A stretch of 64,000 nt of DNA from an uncultured Spirochaetales bacterium. Its GTDB lineage: Bacteria; Spirochaetota; Spirochaetia; Sphaerochaetales; Sphaerochaetaceae. The notes under the pieces are model-generated. The model did not search any database, was not told the DNA's origin, and saw nothing but the letters and a program-made list of their open reading frames with translations. Location of the stretch: contig CASEAG010000002.1 in NCBI GenBank assembly GCA_949285785.1, forward strand, positions 1-64,000. Reading direction: 5' to 3'. A program made the position numbers and the translations under genes. The first letter of the stretch is position 1. Each line of letters begins with the position of its first letter. Shown here piece by piece: positions 1 to 6,656 of the stretch.

Positions 1-149
1 GATGCGAGAGCTTCGAGAGGAGCTTCACGCTGCCCGAGGACGCCGACGAGCAGAGGCTGGAGGCGAGCTGCAGGAAGGGTGTGCTTGAGCTGGTGGTGCC
101 GAAGAAGGCGAAGGCCGAGCCCAGAAGGATAGAGGTGAAGGTCAACTGA
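1..149 (+). CDS. Hsp20 small heat shock protein, C-terminal fragment
   Basis: This is the 3' end of a gene that begins before the window; the codons read from base 3 to a TGA at 147-149. The last 48 residues contain the end of an alpha-crystallin domain (S-F-T-L-P then G-V-L-E-L-V-V-P-K-K) and a basic tail. The same elements recur in the next gene, so the two are tandem paralogues. Small heat shock proteins hold unfolding proteins in the cytoplasm without ATP. The stop is 28 bases before the next start, so the two are probably co-transcribed. Confidence 0.85.
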   Translation, partial: CESFERSFTLPEDADEQRLEASCRKGVLELVVPKKAKAEPRRIEVKVN

Positions 150-177
150 GACCTGTGATGATAGGAGGATAGGCAAG

Positions 178-591
178 ATGAGATACTATTACACGAGCGA
201 CCCGTTCAACGGGCTCTTCGACGATCTTTTCGGAAGCTGGAGCGACAGCGGCAGGAGGTTTCCTCCTGTGGACCTGTACGAGACGGACAAGGCGTACGTG
301 ATCGAGATGGAGGTTGCCGGATACGGCGAGGACGAGGTGAGGCTGCATGTGGATAGGCACGTCCTGGAGATCTCGAGCGAGGGCGTGAAGGAGGCCGAGG
401 ACAGGAGCTATCTGACCCACGAGATCCACACGCCGGCGTTCAGGAGGAGCTTCAGTCTGCCGGAGAACGTCGACGAGGCGGGCATAGGAGCGTCGTACGA
501 CAACGGGATGCTCGTGGTGACGATTCCCAAGAAGGCCGAGGCGCAGGCGCGTAGGATCGAGGTGAAGATCGCCACAGACGCCGACAGGTGA
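178..591 (+). CDS. Hsp20 family small heat shock protein
   Basis: A 137-residue protein of normal size for a bacterial small heat shock protein. Residues about 35-125 form the alpha-crystallin domain (F-P-P-V-D-L-Y-E-T near the start; F-R-R-S-F-S-L-P-E-N; G-M-L-V-V-T-I-P-K-K at the end). It is expected to be an ATP-independent holdase forming cytoplasmic oligomers. A strong AGGAGG-type ribosome site lies about 7 nt before the ATG. It follows a close paralogue by 28 bases and ends ahead of a GC-rich hairpin. No CIRCE-like or other heat shock operator is visible because the upstream gene is cut by the window edge. Confidence 0.93.
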   Translation: MRYYYTSDPFNGLFDDLFGSWSDSGRRFPPVDLYETDKAYVIEMEVAGYGEDEVRLHVDRHVLEISSEGVKEAEDRSYLTHEIHTPAFRRSFSLPENVDEAGIGASYDNGMLVVTIPKKAEAQARRIEVKIATDADR

Positions 592-659
592 GGCGATGGA
601 ATGAAACGCCCGGATGAGGGGCTGCTCACAAAAGCCGCAATCACGGGATGATGATATGG

Positions 660-699
660 GATGCCGCCGGTTACCCGGGAGAGAGGGGCCGGCGGCATC
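660..699. terminator. GC-rich hairpin after the hsp20 pair
   Basis: An 11-bp perfect stem (GATGCCGCCGG pairing with CCGGCGGCATC) with an 18-nt loop, in the gap between the hsp20 pair and the convergent GH2 gene. On the plus strand it is followed by TTCGTGTCTTC, a weak T tract, so terminator function is inferred from position. The rest of the 592-821 gap shows nothing recognisable. Confidence 0.6.
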
Positions 700-821
700 T
701 TCGTGTCTTCAGGGCCTGTAGTCGGCTCTGATGAACGGCTCGTCCACATTCGTCTCCGCGCTCTTTCCGCGATGAGGCGCAATCCTCCTTCCGGAGAACG
801 GAATACGGGCGTGGATCTGCA

Positions 822-3242
822 TCACCTCGTCGGCGTGCTCGCCCAGTACAGGTCGCATGTCCTCAGCACGGCCTTGAACGTCTCTAGCGGGATGTCGTCT
901 TCGCTGAAGAAAGTGACGGTCTTCTGCGCCGTCGGCCTGATGGAGAACAGGTTCTCGCTGAACGTGCCCCTGAGATCTCCGGCGTCGAGATACACCTGGA
1001 ACGCGGGATGGGTGCAGCTGACGGTGCAGGTGAAGTTGCGTCCGGTCTTCACGACATCCACCTTGAGCAGAGGATCCACGAAGCGGCACCTCTTGGGCTC
1101 CTCCAGGAGCACCAGATCCTCGCGGTAGATGTCCGGTGTGGACAGTTTCACATAGGCGAAGGCTTCTGTGCTGTTGCGTATGAAGGACGTGTACTCCGTG
1201 CTGCAGACCGCCGTGAGCGAACGTGGTGCAAGCACCTTCCTGAAGACCTGCATCTTCAGCTTCTCGCCATGGAACGAGGAGAACTTCAGCGAAACCTTGA
1301 CCTCCTGCTCCTCGTTGCCGTCGTTCAGCGCCATGACGGTCACATGGCCGTCTTTGCGCAGGCACAGCGTCGTGACCGGGGCATAGATGTTCCTCATCTG
1401 GTACATCAGCATCTTCCACTTGCCGCTGTGCTCGATGGCGCTCTCGTCCGCGGCGGGATAGCCCGAGACCAGTGACTTCATGAACAGCCCCATGCATCTG
1501 GCCCCGTGGCTGCGGTAGCGGTCGACCATGGAGGATATCGTCTCGGCCTGCACCAGCTGGGACAGGTAGATCATCTTCTCCAGACTGTCCGGGAAGCGGT
1601 AGTGGACTAGTATCGAGGAGACTATCAGGGAGAATGCACCATGCATGCTCTGGTGCTTCATCATGCTGTCCGTGGCTATGTTGAGCTCTCCTTCCTCGCA
1701 GTAGCGTCTGACCGTTGCAAGGGATGGAATCGACGGGAAGGAGAAGGACGACACGAAGCGAGGCACCTCGTCATCCCTCTCGAGAATCTCGAGTGTGGAG
1801 TTGTCCTGGCTGTACGAGAGGCCGTATGAGGCTTCCGGGTGTTCCCTGACCGTGGATGAGATGTCTTCAACACCGGAATGCGGGACATAGACCAGCGAGG
1901 GGGCGTACCTCTTCATCGCGGTTTCTATCAGACCGTTGTTCAGCCGGTCGTATTCCACCGCCTCCCGCATCGTGAGCCCGGGCAGGGAAGGCGAACCTCC
2001 GCCGCACATCAGCACGATGGACGGATGGCTCTTGAGCCGTAGTATCTGGTACTCGAGCTCCTGTTCGACCTCCGTCCTGAACTCCTCCGTCTGCGGATAT
2101 CCCGCCTCGTCGAACATGAAATCCTGCCAGACCATCAGCCCCAGCCGGTCGCAGCTGTCGTGGAACACCTCGCTCTCATATGCGCTTGAGCAATGCACCC
2201 GGACCGCGTTGAAGCCGACCTGGACCGCGCTCTGCAGAGCCCTTATGCATCTGGTCGGGCTGATCGTCGAGGCCAGCAGGTCAAGACCGGTCCATATGAC
2301 GCCCTTGACGAAGACCGGCCTGTCGTTGATGAACAGCCTGAAGGACCGGCCTCCTTCGTCCGGCTCGTTCTCGAGACGCACGGTCCTGAACGCTATCATG
2401 CGCTTGTCGCTGTGTGATGCGAACGATATGTCCATCGGATAGAGGTGCTGGCCTCCCAGCCCAACGGGGTTCCAGCGTGCCACATCCTCCTCGGGGATGG
2501 TGAAGGTGAAGGAGTAGCAGCCCAGCATGGGGGACACATGCGTCGTCGTGCACTCATGGCGGCCGGCGATGGTCACCGCGAAGTCCACGTCGCACTCTCT
2601 GAACACCTTTGCGGTGATCTCCACCTTCATGATCCAGTTGTGGTCCACCAGGCGTGGAATGCAGTTCCAGCTGTGGACGATGAGCGTGTCGTCCATAACC
2701 AGCCTGACCGGTTCATAGATCCCCACGGGGGTTATGGAGTAGGGGCCGAAGTGGCGTGCGCACTTGCGCACCAGGGCCTGGCGCGGTACCCGAGGAGATT
2801 GGCTCTGGCGCCTGTCCAGCTCGTCCTCAAGCGAGTCGAAGACGATCTCGATGGTGTTCTCTCCGTCGTGCAGGGCTCCAGTGATGTCGAACATGTGGCG
2901 GGCGAATGCATTCGACATGCGTCCTACGGTCCTGCCGTTCACGACAAGCGAGGCGAAGGTGTCCACCGACGAGAGCACGAGCGTACATGTGTCCGTCGGT
3001 TTCCCGCTGAGTGCGACCACTGTCGTCAGCGACCACCGGCAACGGGATATGAAGCGGCTCGTGAGGGCGTTCTCGCCCTTGTACGGATCTTCTATGAATC
3101 CGGCTTCATGGAGCGCGCTGTGCACGTCGAACGGCAATGTGACCTCCACGCTCTTCCCGCACAGGTCCGGGCAGTCGGCCCTGAGGATATCTTCATCCAG
3201 GCACCTGAGCGTCCAGGGGCCTTCAAGCACTATTGTCTTCAT
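822..3242 (-). CDS. GH2 beta-mannosidase-like protein lacking both catalytic glutamates
   Basis: An 806-residue protein with the architecture of GH2 beta-mannosidases: an N-terminal sugar-binding jelly roll, an immunoglobulin-like middle, a TIM barrel from about residue 300 and a C-terminal beta region. The barrel is recognised by V-W-Q-D-F-M-F (371-377) and R-L-K-S-H-P-S-I. The expected acid/base motif G-N-N-E reads G-G-G-S (414-417) and the expected nucleophile motif S-E-F-G reads S-S-F-S (498-501), so both glutamates are serines. The usual R-V-W-G-G-G reads R-V-H-C-S-S. The frame is intact over the full length, which argues against simple decay. No signal peptide is seen, so it is probably cytoplasmic. 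The ATG follows a TATACT box by 7 nt with no ribosome site; the longer upstream open frame is a shadow of nadE. Function is unknown; carbohydrate sensing is one possibility. Confidence 0.8.
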   Translation of the reverse strand: MKTIVLEGPWTLRCLDEDILRADCPDLCGKSVEVTLPFDVHSALHEAGFIEDPYKGENALTSRFISRCRWSLTTVVALSGKPTDTCTLVLSSVDTFASLVVNGRTVGRMSNAFARHMFDITGALHDGENTIEIVFDSLEDELDRRQSQSPRVPRQALVRKCARHFGPYSITPVGIYEPVRLVMDDTLIVHSWNCIPRLVDHNWIMKVEITAKVFRECDVDFAVTIAGRHECTTTHVSPMLGCYSFTFTIPEEDVARWNPVGLGGQHLYPMDISFASHSDKRMIAFRTVRLENEPDEGGRSFRLFINDRPVFVKGVIWTGLDLLASTISPTRCIRALQSAVQVGFNAVRVHCSSAYESEVFHDSCDRLGLMVWQDFMFDEAGYPQTEEFRTEVEQELEYQILRLKSHPSIVLMCGGGSPSLPGLTMREAVEYDRLNNGLIETAMKRYAPSLVYVPHSGVEDISSTVREHPEASYGLSYSQDNSTLEILERDDEVPRFVSSFSFPSIPSLATVRRYCEEGELNIATDSMMKHQSMHGAFSLIVSSILVHYRFPDSLEKMIYLSQLVQAETISSMVDRYRSHGARCMGLFMKSLVSGYPAADESAIEHSGKWKMLMYQMRNIYAPVTTLCLRKDGHVTVMALNDGNEEQEVKVSLKFSSFHGEKLKMQVFRKVLAPRSLTAVCSTEYTSFIRNSTEAFAYVKLSTPDIYREDLVLLEEPKRCRFVDPLLKVDVVKTGRNFTCTVSCTHPAFQVYLDAGDLRGTFSENLFSIRPTAQKTVTFFSEDDIPLETFKAVLRTCDLYWASTPTR

Positions 3243-3249
3243 GACATGA

Positions 3250-3279
3250 AGTATAACAGGGGACGACAGGGAGGGACAA
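3250..3279 (-). promoter_or_regulatory. Leaderless-type promoter of the GH2-like gene
   Basis: TTGTCC, 18 nt, TATACT, then 7 nt to the ATG at 3242. No Shine-Dalgarno fits in this space. Confidence 0.6.
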
Positions 3280-3356
3280 AGGAAAAACACATGCTCCTGC
3301 CAGGCGGAGCAAATACATGATGCGGAAATGCAGGAGACGGCAATGCATGACGGCTG

Positions 3357-3385
3357 TGTCCCATTTCCCCTTTTCCTGCTACAAT
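3357..3385 (+). promoter_or_regulatory. Leaderless-type promoter of nadE
   Basis: TACAAT at 3380-3385 is followed by TCATGTC and the ATG. The -35 position (TGTCCC, 17 nt upstream) is weak. The same 7-nt TCATGTC spacer precedes the ATG of the divergent GH2-like gene. Confidence 0.55.
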
Positions 3386-3392
3386 TCATGTC

Positions 3393-5282
3393 ATGAGAGA
3401 TGGATACATAAAGGTCGGCTCGGTGAGCCCGCATGTCATAGTCGCAGACACGGTCTCCAATGCCTGCAGGACTGTCGAACTGGTCCGCAAGGCGGATGAG
3501 AAGGGTGTGAAGGTGCTCGTCTTCCCCGAGCTGAGCCTGACGGGCTATACGCTGGGGGACCTTGTGTTCTCCTCCGATCTTCTGCAAGGTGCCATCAGGG
3601 CGCTGGAGAAGGTGTGTGGCGAGACCCGGGATCTGGATGTGCTGGCGGTGGTCGGACTTCCGCTTCAGGACCATGGCAAGCTGTACAACACCGCTGCCGT
3701 CATCCATCATGGACGCGTCCTGGCGTTCGTGCCGAAGGCGAATATCCCTTCCTATGGCGAATTCTATGAAGGACGCTGGTACGAGGAGGCCTTCGAGGGT
3801 GTGCGCAGCGTGCGCTTCGAGGACTACGACGTGCCGTTCGGCCGCGACATCATCATCCGCACTCCGCTTCCTTCGTCGTTCGCCCTGTCCGTGGAGCTGT
3901 GCGAGGACCTGTGGGTTCCGCAGAGTCCTTCCGTCTCCCATGCCCTGGCCGGGGCCACCGTCATCGCCAATCTGTCTGCCAGCGATGAGCTGATAGGCAA
4001 GGACGACTACAGGCGGGGCCTCGTGAGGATGCACAGCGCCCGGCTGATCTGCGGCTACATATACGCCAACGCGGGCGAGGGGGAGAGCACGACCGACATG
4101 GTGTTCGCCGGGCATGGCATGATCGCGGAGAACGGTACTCTGCTTGCCGAACAGATCCTGGCTGGAGAGAATATCCTGGTCAGCGAGATCGACACCTCGC
4201 ACCTCGCCAGCGAGAGGATGAAGCACACGACATTCCATAGCCGCGACGTGTGTCAGCATACTACCGTCTGGACCCGTTTCGACGAGTGCGAGACGTACCT
4301 TACGCGTACATACCCACGTTTCCCGTTCGTGCCGCGTGACGAAGGCGAGGTGGCGAAGAGGGCCGAGAGGATAGTCACTCTCCAGGCCCTGGGTCTCCGG
4401 AAGCGGCTTGAGCACACGGGATCGAAGGGCGCCGTGGTAGGGCTTTCCGGAGGTCTGGATTCGACCCTGGCGCTCCTCGTGACGGTCAAGGCGTTCGACA
4501 TGCTGTCCCGCGACAGGAAGGACATCCTCGCCATAACGATGCCATGCTTCGGCACGACGAAGCGCACCAGAAGCAACGCGGAGATCCTCGCCACGGCGCT
4601 CGGCGTCTCGTTCGAGGAGATCGACATAACCTCTTCGGTGAGAAGCCATTTCAAGGACATCGGGCAGAAGGGGGATGTGTACGACGTGACCTTCGAGAAC
4701 GCGCAGGCCAGGGAGCGCACCCAGGTCCTGATGGACAGGGCCAACATGACGGGATCGCTTGTCATCGGCACGGGAGACCTGTCCGAGCTTGCGCTCGGAT
4801 GGGCGACCTACAACGGCGACCACATGAGCATGTATGCGGTCAATGCATCGGTTCCGAAGACGCTGGTGAGACATCTGGTGCACTGGTTCGCATCGTGCGA
4901 CGCCTCCTGCCGCGACGTGCTTGAGGACATCCTGGACACCCCGGTTTCGCCTGAACTCCTTCCCGCCAACGAGGACGGGACCATAGCCCAGGTCACCGAG
5001 GATCTGGTCGGGCCGTATGAACTGCACGACTTCTTCCTGTACCACTTCGTGCGTGCATCGTTCTCCAGGGAGAAGATAAGGAGAATCGCCTACAGGACGT
5101 TCGATGGGGTCTACGACAGGACTGTGGTGGACAAGTGGCTGGACAACTTCTTCCGGCGCTTCTTCAGCCAGCAGTTCAAGCGCTCCTGTCTGCCTGACGG
5201 TCCCAAGGTCGGCTCCGTGACGCTCTCTCCACGTTCCGACTGGAGGATGCCATCCGACGCCTCGTCAGCACTCTGGAGGTAG
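3393..5282 (+). CDS. nadE: Glutamine-dependent NAD+ synthetase
   Basis: A 629-residue two-domain enzyme that makes NAD+ from deamido-NAD+, ATP and glutamine. The N-terminal nitrilase-type glutaminase (residues about 1-290) shows the Glu of F-P-E-L-S-L-T-G-Y, the Lys of F-V-P-K-A-N and the Cys of V-E-L-C-E-D-L-W. The C-terminal synthetase has the PP-loop V-G-L-S-G-G-L-D-S-T and the late G-T-G-D-L-S-E-L-A-L-G-W motif. Length matches the long bacterial form. The start is placed at the ATG 7 nt after a TACAAT box; there is no ribosome site. Its 3' end overlaps the convergent acetyltransferase gene by 18 bases. The gene supplies cofactor and needs no partner in this neighbourhood. Confidence 0.96.
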   Translation: MRDGYIKVGSVSPHVIVADTVSNACRTVELVRKADEKGVKVLVFPELSLTGYTLGDLVFSSDLLQGAIRALEKVCGETRDLDVLAVVGLPLQDHGKLYNTAAVIHHGRVLAFVPKANIPSYGEFYEGRWYEEAFEGVRSVRFEDYDVPFGRDIIIRTPLPSSFALSVELCEDLWVPQSPSVSHALAGATVIANLSASDELIGKDDYRRGLVRMHSARLICGYIYANAGEGESTTDMVFAGHGMIAENGTLLAEQILAGENILVSEIDTSHLASERMKHTTFHSRDVCQHTTVWTRFDECETYLTRTYPRFPFVPRDEGEVAKRAERIVTLQALGLRKRLEHTGSKGAVVGLSGGLDSTLALLVTVKAFDMLSRDRKDILAITMPCFGTTKRTRSNAEILATALGVSFEEIDITSSVRSHFKDIGQKGDVYDVTFENAQARERTQVLMDRANMTGSLVIGTGDLSELALGWATYNGDHMSMYAVNASVPKTLVRHLVHWFASCDASCRDVLEDILDTPVSPELLPANEDGTIAQVTEDLVGPYELHDFFLYHFVRASFSREKIRRIAYRTFDGVYDRTVVDKWLDNFFRRFFSQQFKRSCLPDGPKVGSVTLSPRSDWRMPSDASSALWR

Positions 5283-5825
5283 CGTCAGGACCATGATGTC
5301 GAGATCCAGATGGCTGCCGTCCCTAAGCCTGAATGCGTCGGGAATGGTTCCGCATCTTCTGAAACCGTACTTCCGATAGAGGCCTTCCGCCTTCGTGTTC
5401 CCGCTGACGACCTCCAGCTCGATCTGGGCATAGCCCATGTCCCTCGCCTGGGCGATTGCCGTGTCCATCAGTGCAGAGCCTATGCCTTTCGACTGCCATT
5501 GCCGGGCTATCGAGATGGACAGTGATGCCCTGTGTCCCGTCTTGCAGCCGCTACCTGCCGCACTCAGGTCGCACAGGCCGACGATCATGCCGTCCACGAA
5601 TGCACCGATGAACAGCGACGATGCGTCTTCAAGCCTTCTTCTGATGAATGCACTCTCTTCTTCTGGCGTGAACGTGAACTCGTCCGGGTAGCGGGCGAGG
5701 AAGACCGATTCGCCATAGATCCGCTTCATGAGACCGATTGCCGGCATGGCATCATCTGCAACGAGGCTCCTGATGATGAGCACTGTGCCGTCCTGAAGTG
5801 TCTGTTTCCGTTCTTGCGCCTTCAT
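5265..5825 (-). CDS. GNAT family N-acetyltransferase
   Basis: A 186-residue acetyl-CoA-dependent acyltransferase of unknown substrate. The GNAT fold is clear from S-L-S-I-S-I-A-R-Q-W-Q-S-K-G-I-G-S-A-L (acetyl-CoA pyrophosphate loop R/Q-x-x-G-x-G) and the later L-E-V-V-S-G-N-T-K-A-E-G-L-Y-R-K-Y-G-F, typical of RimI- or phosphinothricin-like members. The chosen ATG lies exactly 7 nt after a TATGAT box with a TTGAAA box 17 nt further up, so the transcript is probably leaderless. An in-frame ATG at 5837 would overlap the -10 box and is less likely. The gene is divergent from the metallo-hydrolase and convergent with nadE. Confidence 0.88.
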   Translation of the reverse strand: MKAQERKQTLQDGTVLIIRSLVADDAMPAIGLMKRIYGESVFLARYPDEFTFTPEEESAFIRRRLEDASSLFIGAFVDGMIVGLCDLSAAGSGCKTGHRASLSISIARQWQSKGIGSALMDTAIAQARDMGYAQIELEVVSGNTKAEGLYRKYGFRRCGTIPDAFRLRDGSHLDLDIMVLTLPPEC

Positions 5826-5832
5826 GAAGATG

Positions 5833-5861
5833 ATCATATCGCACAGGTACGGCTGTTTCAA
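5833..5861 (-). promoter_or_regulatory. Leaderless promoter of the GNAT gene
   Basis: TTGAAA (5856-5861), 17 nt, TATGAT (5833-5838), then 7 nt to the ATG at 5825. This is the clearest example of the leaderless arrangement seen across the window. Confidence 0.75.
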
Positions 5862-5882
5862 CATCTGCGAATCTGATAGACT
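5854..5882 (+). promoter_or_regulatory. Promoter of the metallo-hydrolase gene
   Basis: TAGACT at 5877-5882 with TGTTTC 17 nt upstream. Its -35 region overlaps the -35 box of the divergent GNAT promoter (5856-5861), so both polymerases would compete for the same bases. Confidence 0.5.
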
Positions 5883-5891
5883 GGTGTGGTG

Positions 5892-6656
5892 ATGAAAGTG
5901 ACATTCCTCGGAACGGGGACGAGTCATGGGATTCCCGTGATCGGCTGCCATTGCGACGTGTGCAAGAGCAGCAACCCCAGAGACAAGCGATACAGGTCCG
6001 CCATCATGGTGGAGGAGAACGGATCGAGGATCGTGGTCGACACCGGCTACGAGTTCCGTCTCCAGATGCTCAGGGAGGGTGTGGATAATGTCGACGCCGT
6101 CCTGTACACCCATTCGCATTCGGACCATCTTTCCGGCATAGACGACCTGAGGGTGTTCTCGCAGAAGCGGAACATGACGATATATTCGAACCGGCCGACC
6201 CTTGAATACATCGAGAAGCACTACAGCTACGCATTCGACACACATGGCTTTCCCGGAACGCCGCACCTGAGTGCAGTGGAGCTGGAGCCGCTGAAGGAGG
6301 TCGAGATCGCGGGTATCAGGGTCATGCCTCTTCCCGTGGAGCATGGGCGAGTGACCCATATGCCGATATTCGGCTACAGGTTCGGCTCCTTCGCATACAT
6401 CACGGACTGCACGTTCATCCCGGATGAGGTGTACGATGCACTCAAAGGGGTGGAGACACTTGCGATCGGCGCCCTGAGAAGGCGAGTCCATGGTGCCCAT
6501 TTCTCGTTCGAGGAGGCACATGAGGCAGGATGCAGGATAGGGGCGGAGCGCATCTATTTCACCCATATCAACCACGAGACATGCTATGATGAGATAAACA
6601 CGCTCTACGATGATGCATGGTCCGCCTACGACGGGCTGGAGCTGGAGGTCAACTGA
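5892..6656 (+). CDS. MBL-fold metallo-hydrolase, PhnP-like
   Basis: A 254-residue metallo-beta-lactamase-fold protein. It opens with F-L-G-T-G-T-S-H-G-I-P and carries a C-H-C-D-V-C cluster, as in PhnP-type phosphoribosyl cyclic phosphodiesterases where cysteines bind a structural zinc. The active-site motif is T-H-S-H-S-D-H (H-x-H-x-D-H) and a second metal ligand lies in T-H-I-N-H-E-T. The substrate is not known; PhnP-like phosphodiesterase activity is the family expectation. The start could be ATG 5892 or GTG 5889, which lie 9 and 6 nt after the TAGACT box; there is no ribosome site. Its TGA directly abuts the polA ATG, so the two form an operon. Confidence 0.85.
   Translation: MKVTFLGTGTSHGIPVIGCHCDVCKSSNPRDKRYRSAIMVEENGSRIVVDTGYEFRLQMLREGVDNVDAVLYTHSHSDHLSGIDDLRVFSQKRNMTIYSNRPTLEYIEKHYSYAFDTHGFPGTPHLSAVELEPLKEVEIAGIRVMPLPVEHGRVTHMPIFGYRFGSFAYITDCTFIPDEVYDALKGVETLAIGALRRRVHGAHFSFEEAHEAGCRIGAERIYFTHINHETCYDEINTLYDDAWSAYDGLELEVN

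Noticed and set aside
822-5045. A 1407-codon open frame on the minus strand
   Set aside because: Only the 806 codons from ATG 3242 code for the GH2-like protein; the rest is the antisense of nadE, which has all its motifs on the plus strand.
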